DNA of 44,269 nucleotides from Prevotella pectinovora. Its GTDB lineage: Bacteria; Bacteroidota; Bacteroidia; Bacteroidales; Bacteroidaceae. The position numbers were made by a program, and so were the translations under genes. The stretch spans positions 1 to 44,269 of the forward strand of contig NZ_JXQI01000031.1 in NCBI RefSeq assembly GCF_000834015.1. The letters are read 5' to 3'. Under the pieces are notes generated by a model. It made no database searches. It saw nothing but the letters and a program-made list of their open reading frames with translations, and was not told the DNA's origin. Shown here one piece after another: positions 43,117 through 44,269 of this stretch; position 1 is the first letter of the stretch; each line of letters opens with the position of its first letter.

Positions 43117-43683
43117 TTATTTCAGCAATATCTTACAGTCATCAAGACTCTCCACAGTAGCCAGAGCCTCATATCGGATATTGTGTTCGCGAAGGAAATC
43201 TCCGCCATGCTGGAAAGCCTTCTCGATTATGAATCCCATCGCCTCGATTGTTGCTCCTGACATCTTGCATAGGTCTATCACACCATTTGCAGCATTGCCA
43301 TTGGCAAGGAAGTCGTCGATGAAGAGCACATGGTCATCAGGAGTCAAAAAGGAATTGCTGATGCAGACGGTATAATCTCTATCTTTGGTGAAAGAATGGA
43401 CTACAGTTGAAAGCATATTATCCATAGTCTTAGGCTGTTTCTTTTTGATGAAAACCACAGGCAACTGCTTCAAATATCCGACAAGGATGGCCGGAGCGAT
43501 ACCACTTGCCTCAATGGTAACGATCTTGTTGATATTCAATCCATCAAAGAGACGAACAAACTCCTTAGCCACATCCATCATGAGATTAGGGTCCATCTGA
43601 TGGTTGATAAAACTGTCAACTTTCAAAATTCCTCCAGGATAGCATTTGCCATCCTGCATAATCCTTTCCTTTAAGATATCCAT
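43117..43683 (-). CDS. xpt: Xanthine phosphoribosyltransferase
   Basis: Salvages xanthine to XMP using PRPP. The 188-residue type I phosphoribosyltransferase has the PRPP loop [17 protein letters not shown] at 118-134, [12 protein letters not shown] (54-65) and [15 protein letters not shown] (75-89). The pattern near residues 60-90 is typical of Xpt rather than of hypoxanthine or adenine enzymes. A -7-like TACCTTTG lies at 43703-43710. No purine riboswitch is seen upstream. Confidence 0.95.
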   Translation of the reverse strand: MDILKERIMQDGKCYPGGILKVDSFINHQMDPNLMMDVAKEFVRLFDGLNINKIVTIEASGIAPAILVGYLKQLPVVFIKKKQPKTMDNMLSTVVHSFTKDRDYTVCISNSFLTPDDHVLFIDDFLANGNAANGVIDLCKMSGATIEAMGFIIEKAFQHGGDFLREHNIRYEALATVESLDDCKILLK

Positions 43684-43702
43684 GTGTTTTTAATATTTTC
43701 CA

Positions 43703-43710
43703 CAAAGGTA
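43703..43710 (-). promoter_or_regulatory. -7 box upstream of xpt
   Basis: TACCTTTG on the minus strand fits TAnnTTTG and lies 20 bases before the xpt ATG. The region where a -33 box should be is T-rich but lacks a clear TTTG. Confidence 0.45.
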
Positions 43711-43935
43711 AATAATTATATGAAAAAAGGAAAATAATGAAGAAAGAAAATAGATTATAGTCTTAGAGATTTATTCATTCTGGATAAATTCTAAAGAAAA
43801 GTAGACATACTGAAGTATCAAAAACAATATAATGAGATAAGTATGTGACATGGATGCCAAACCAACAAAAGAAATACTCGCCGAAGTAAAGAATATGAAA
43901 AACTCCTCAAAACCACTTTTTCCCCAAAACCGTCA

Positions 43936-44027
43936 ACCATCTGGTCCCAGATTCGGAAGTGTCTATAATTCAGTCACTTCCGTCTGTTTCTGCATGCAAA
44001 AACCATCTGGTAATTGTCCGGACAATT
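43936..44027. repeat. ACCATCTGGT repeats and a 16-base perfect palindrome
   Basis: ACCATCTGGT at 43936-43945 and 44002-44011 equals the motif at 19360. Next to the second copy, AATTGTCCGGACAATT (44012-44027) is a perfect palindrome. The gene-free stretch 43711-44156 otherwise holds only the rRNA terminator. Confidence 0.6.
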
Positions 44028-44098
44028 CAATTATCGCCTGATGAAAACAGACATAAAGCTGCATGAGGACCAAGAAAGCCTCTGATGCGTACAGACGC

Positions 44099-44136
44099 AA
44101 AAAAAATCCCCCGGAGGATTGCTCTTCCGGAGGATT
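44099..44136 (-). terminator. Terminator of the rRNA operon
   Basis: On the minus strand AATCCTCCGGAA pairs with CTCCGGGGGATT (complements of 44136-44125 and 44116-44105, one G-U pair and a mispaired end) and a run of eight T follows (complement of 44106-44099). It lies about 20 bases after the 5S 3' end. Confidence 0.85.
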
Positions 44137-44156
44137 CAAGTCTTAAAGTGAAAAAA

Positions 44157-44265
<109 letters not shown>

Positions 44266-44269
44266 TATG

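Noticed and set aside
43684..43800. Purine riboswitch upstream of xpt.
   Set aside because: The leader is only about 20 bases after the likely -7 box and is AT-rich, with no conserved junction elements.
43850..44041. A 63-residue plus-strand frame between xpt and the rRNA terminator.
   Set aside because: Spans the ACCATCTGGT repeats, and its sequence has no protein-like pattern.

Overview
The window is chromosomal DNA from a Bacteroidota, most likely a Prevotella-type member of Bacteroidales. The reasons are genus-typical genes (DUF4840 lipoprotein, DUF4834 protein, the DUF1599/DoxX-like/TpiA/SPOR/FolE cluster, PorX and PorW/SprE of the type IX secretion system), promoters of the Bacteroidota kind (a -7 box TAnnTTTG with a TTG/TTTG-like -33 box) and a Bacteroidota-like 5S rRNA. 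Most of the window is dense housekeeping sequence of moderate GC.

Layout. (1) 1-7223, minus strand: CCA-adding enzyme (cut by the left edge), a DUF4840 lipoprotein, folE, a SPOR protein, tpiA, a DoxX-like membrane protein, a DUF1599 protein and a small coiled-coil lipoprotein. (2) 7661-19230, plus strand: gmd and fcl (GDP-L-fucose), a WcaJ-type initiating sugar transferase, aroA, porW/sprE, porX, tsaE, tadA. (3) 19231-29670: an AT-richer accessory block between tadA and trxA. (4) 29671-33922, minus strand: trxA and dnaE. (5) 34098-37839, plus strand: psd, pssA, a DUF4834 protein, an Rpn-type PD-(D/E)XK protein with a heptapeptide repeat, and an FKBP. (6) 37984-43683, minus strand: glycerate kinase, rmuC, pyrH, birA, a YraN nuclease-like protein, xpt. 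(7) The right end holds a 5S rRNA on the minus strand with its terminator; the rest of that rRNA operon should lie beyond the edge.

The accessory block is the most interesting part. It starts after a palindrome-rich intergenic stretch. A 12-base sequence, CCGCCAATGGTT, occurs once at each end of the gene-bearing part (19895 and 29321). Its left third is a graveyard: a small HExxH protein resembling domains of phage and plasmid polyvalent proteins, an unknown partner, the tail of a lost gene, the C-terminal half of a WYL regulator and the front half of a metallophosphoesterase. Its right part carries an intact minus-strand set: a PD-(D/E)XK nuclease, a short protein that reads like an FtsZ/tubulin fold without its GTP-binding glycine loop, a WYL regulator, a DUF262+HNH (GmrSD/SspE-like) protein and a second, larger DUF262 protein overlapping it by four bases. 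I infer a regulated anti-phage or anti-plasmid island. The WYL plus twin-DUF262 operon and the FtsZ-like neighbour are the best candidates for an undescribed system.

All functions were assigned by reading protein motifs. No database search was run, so names of less familiar families carry the stated uncertainty.
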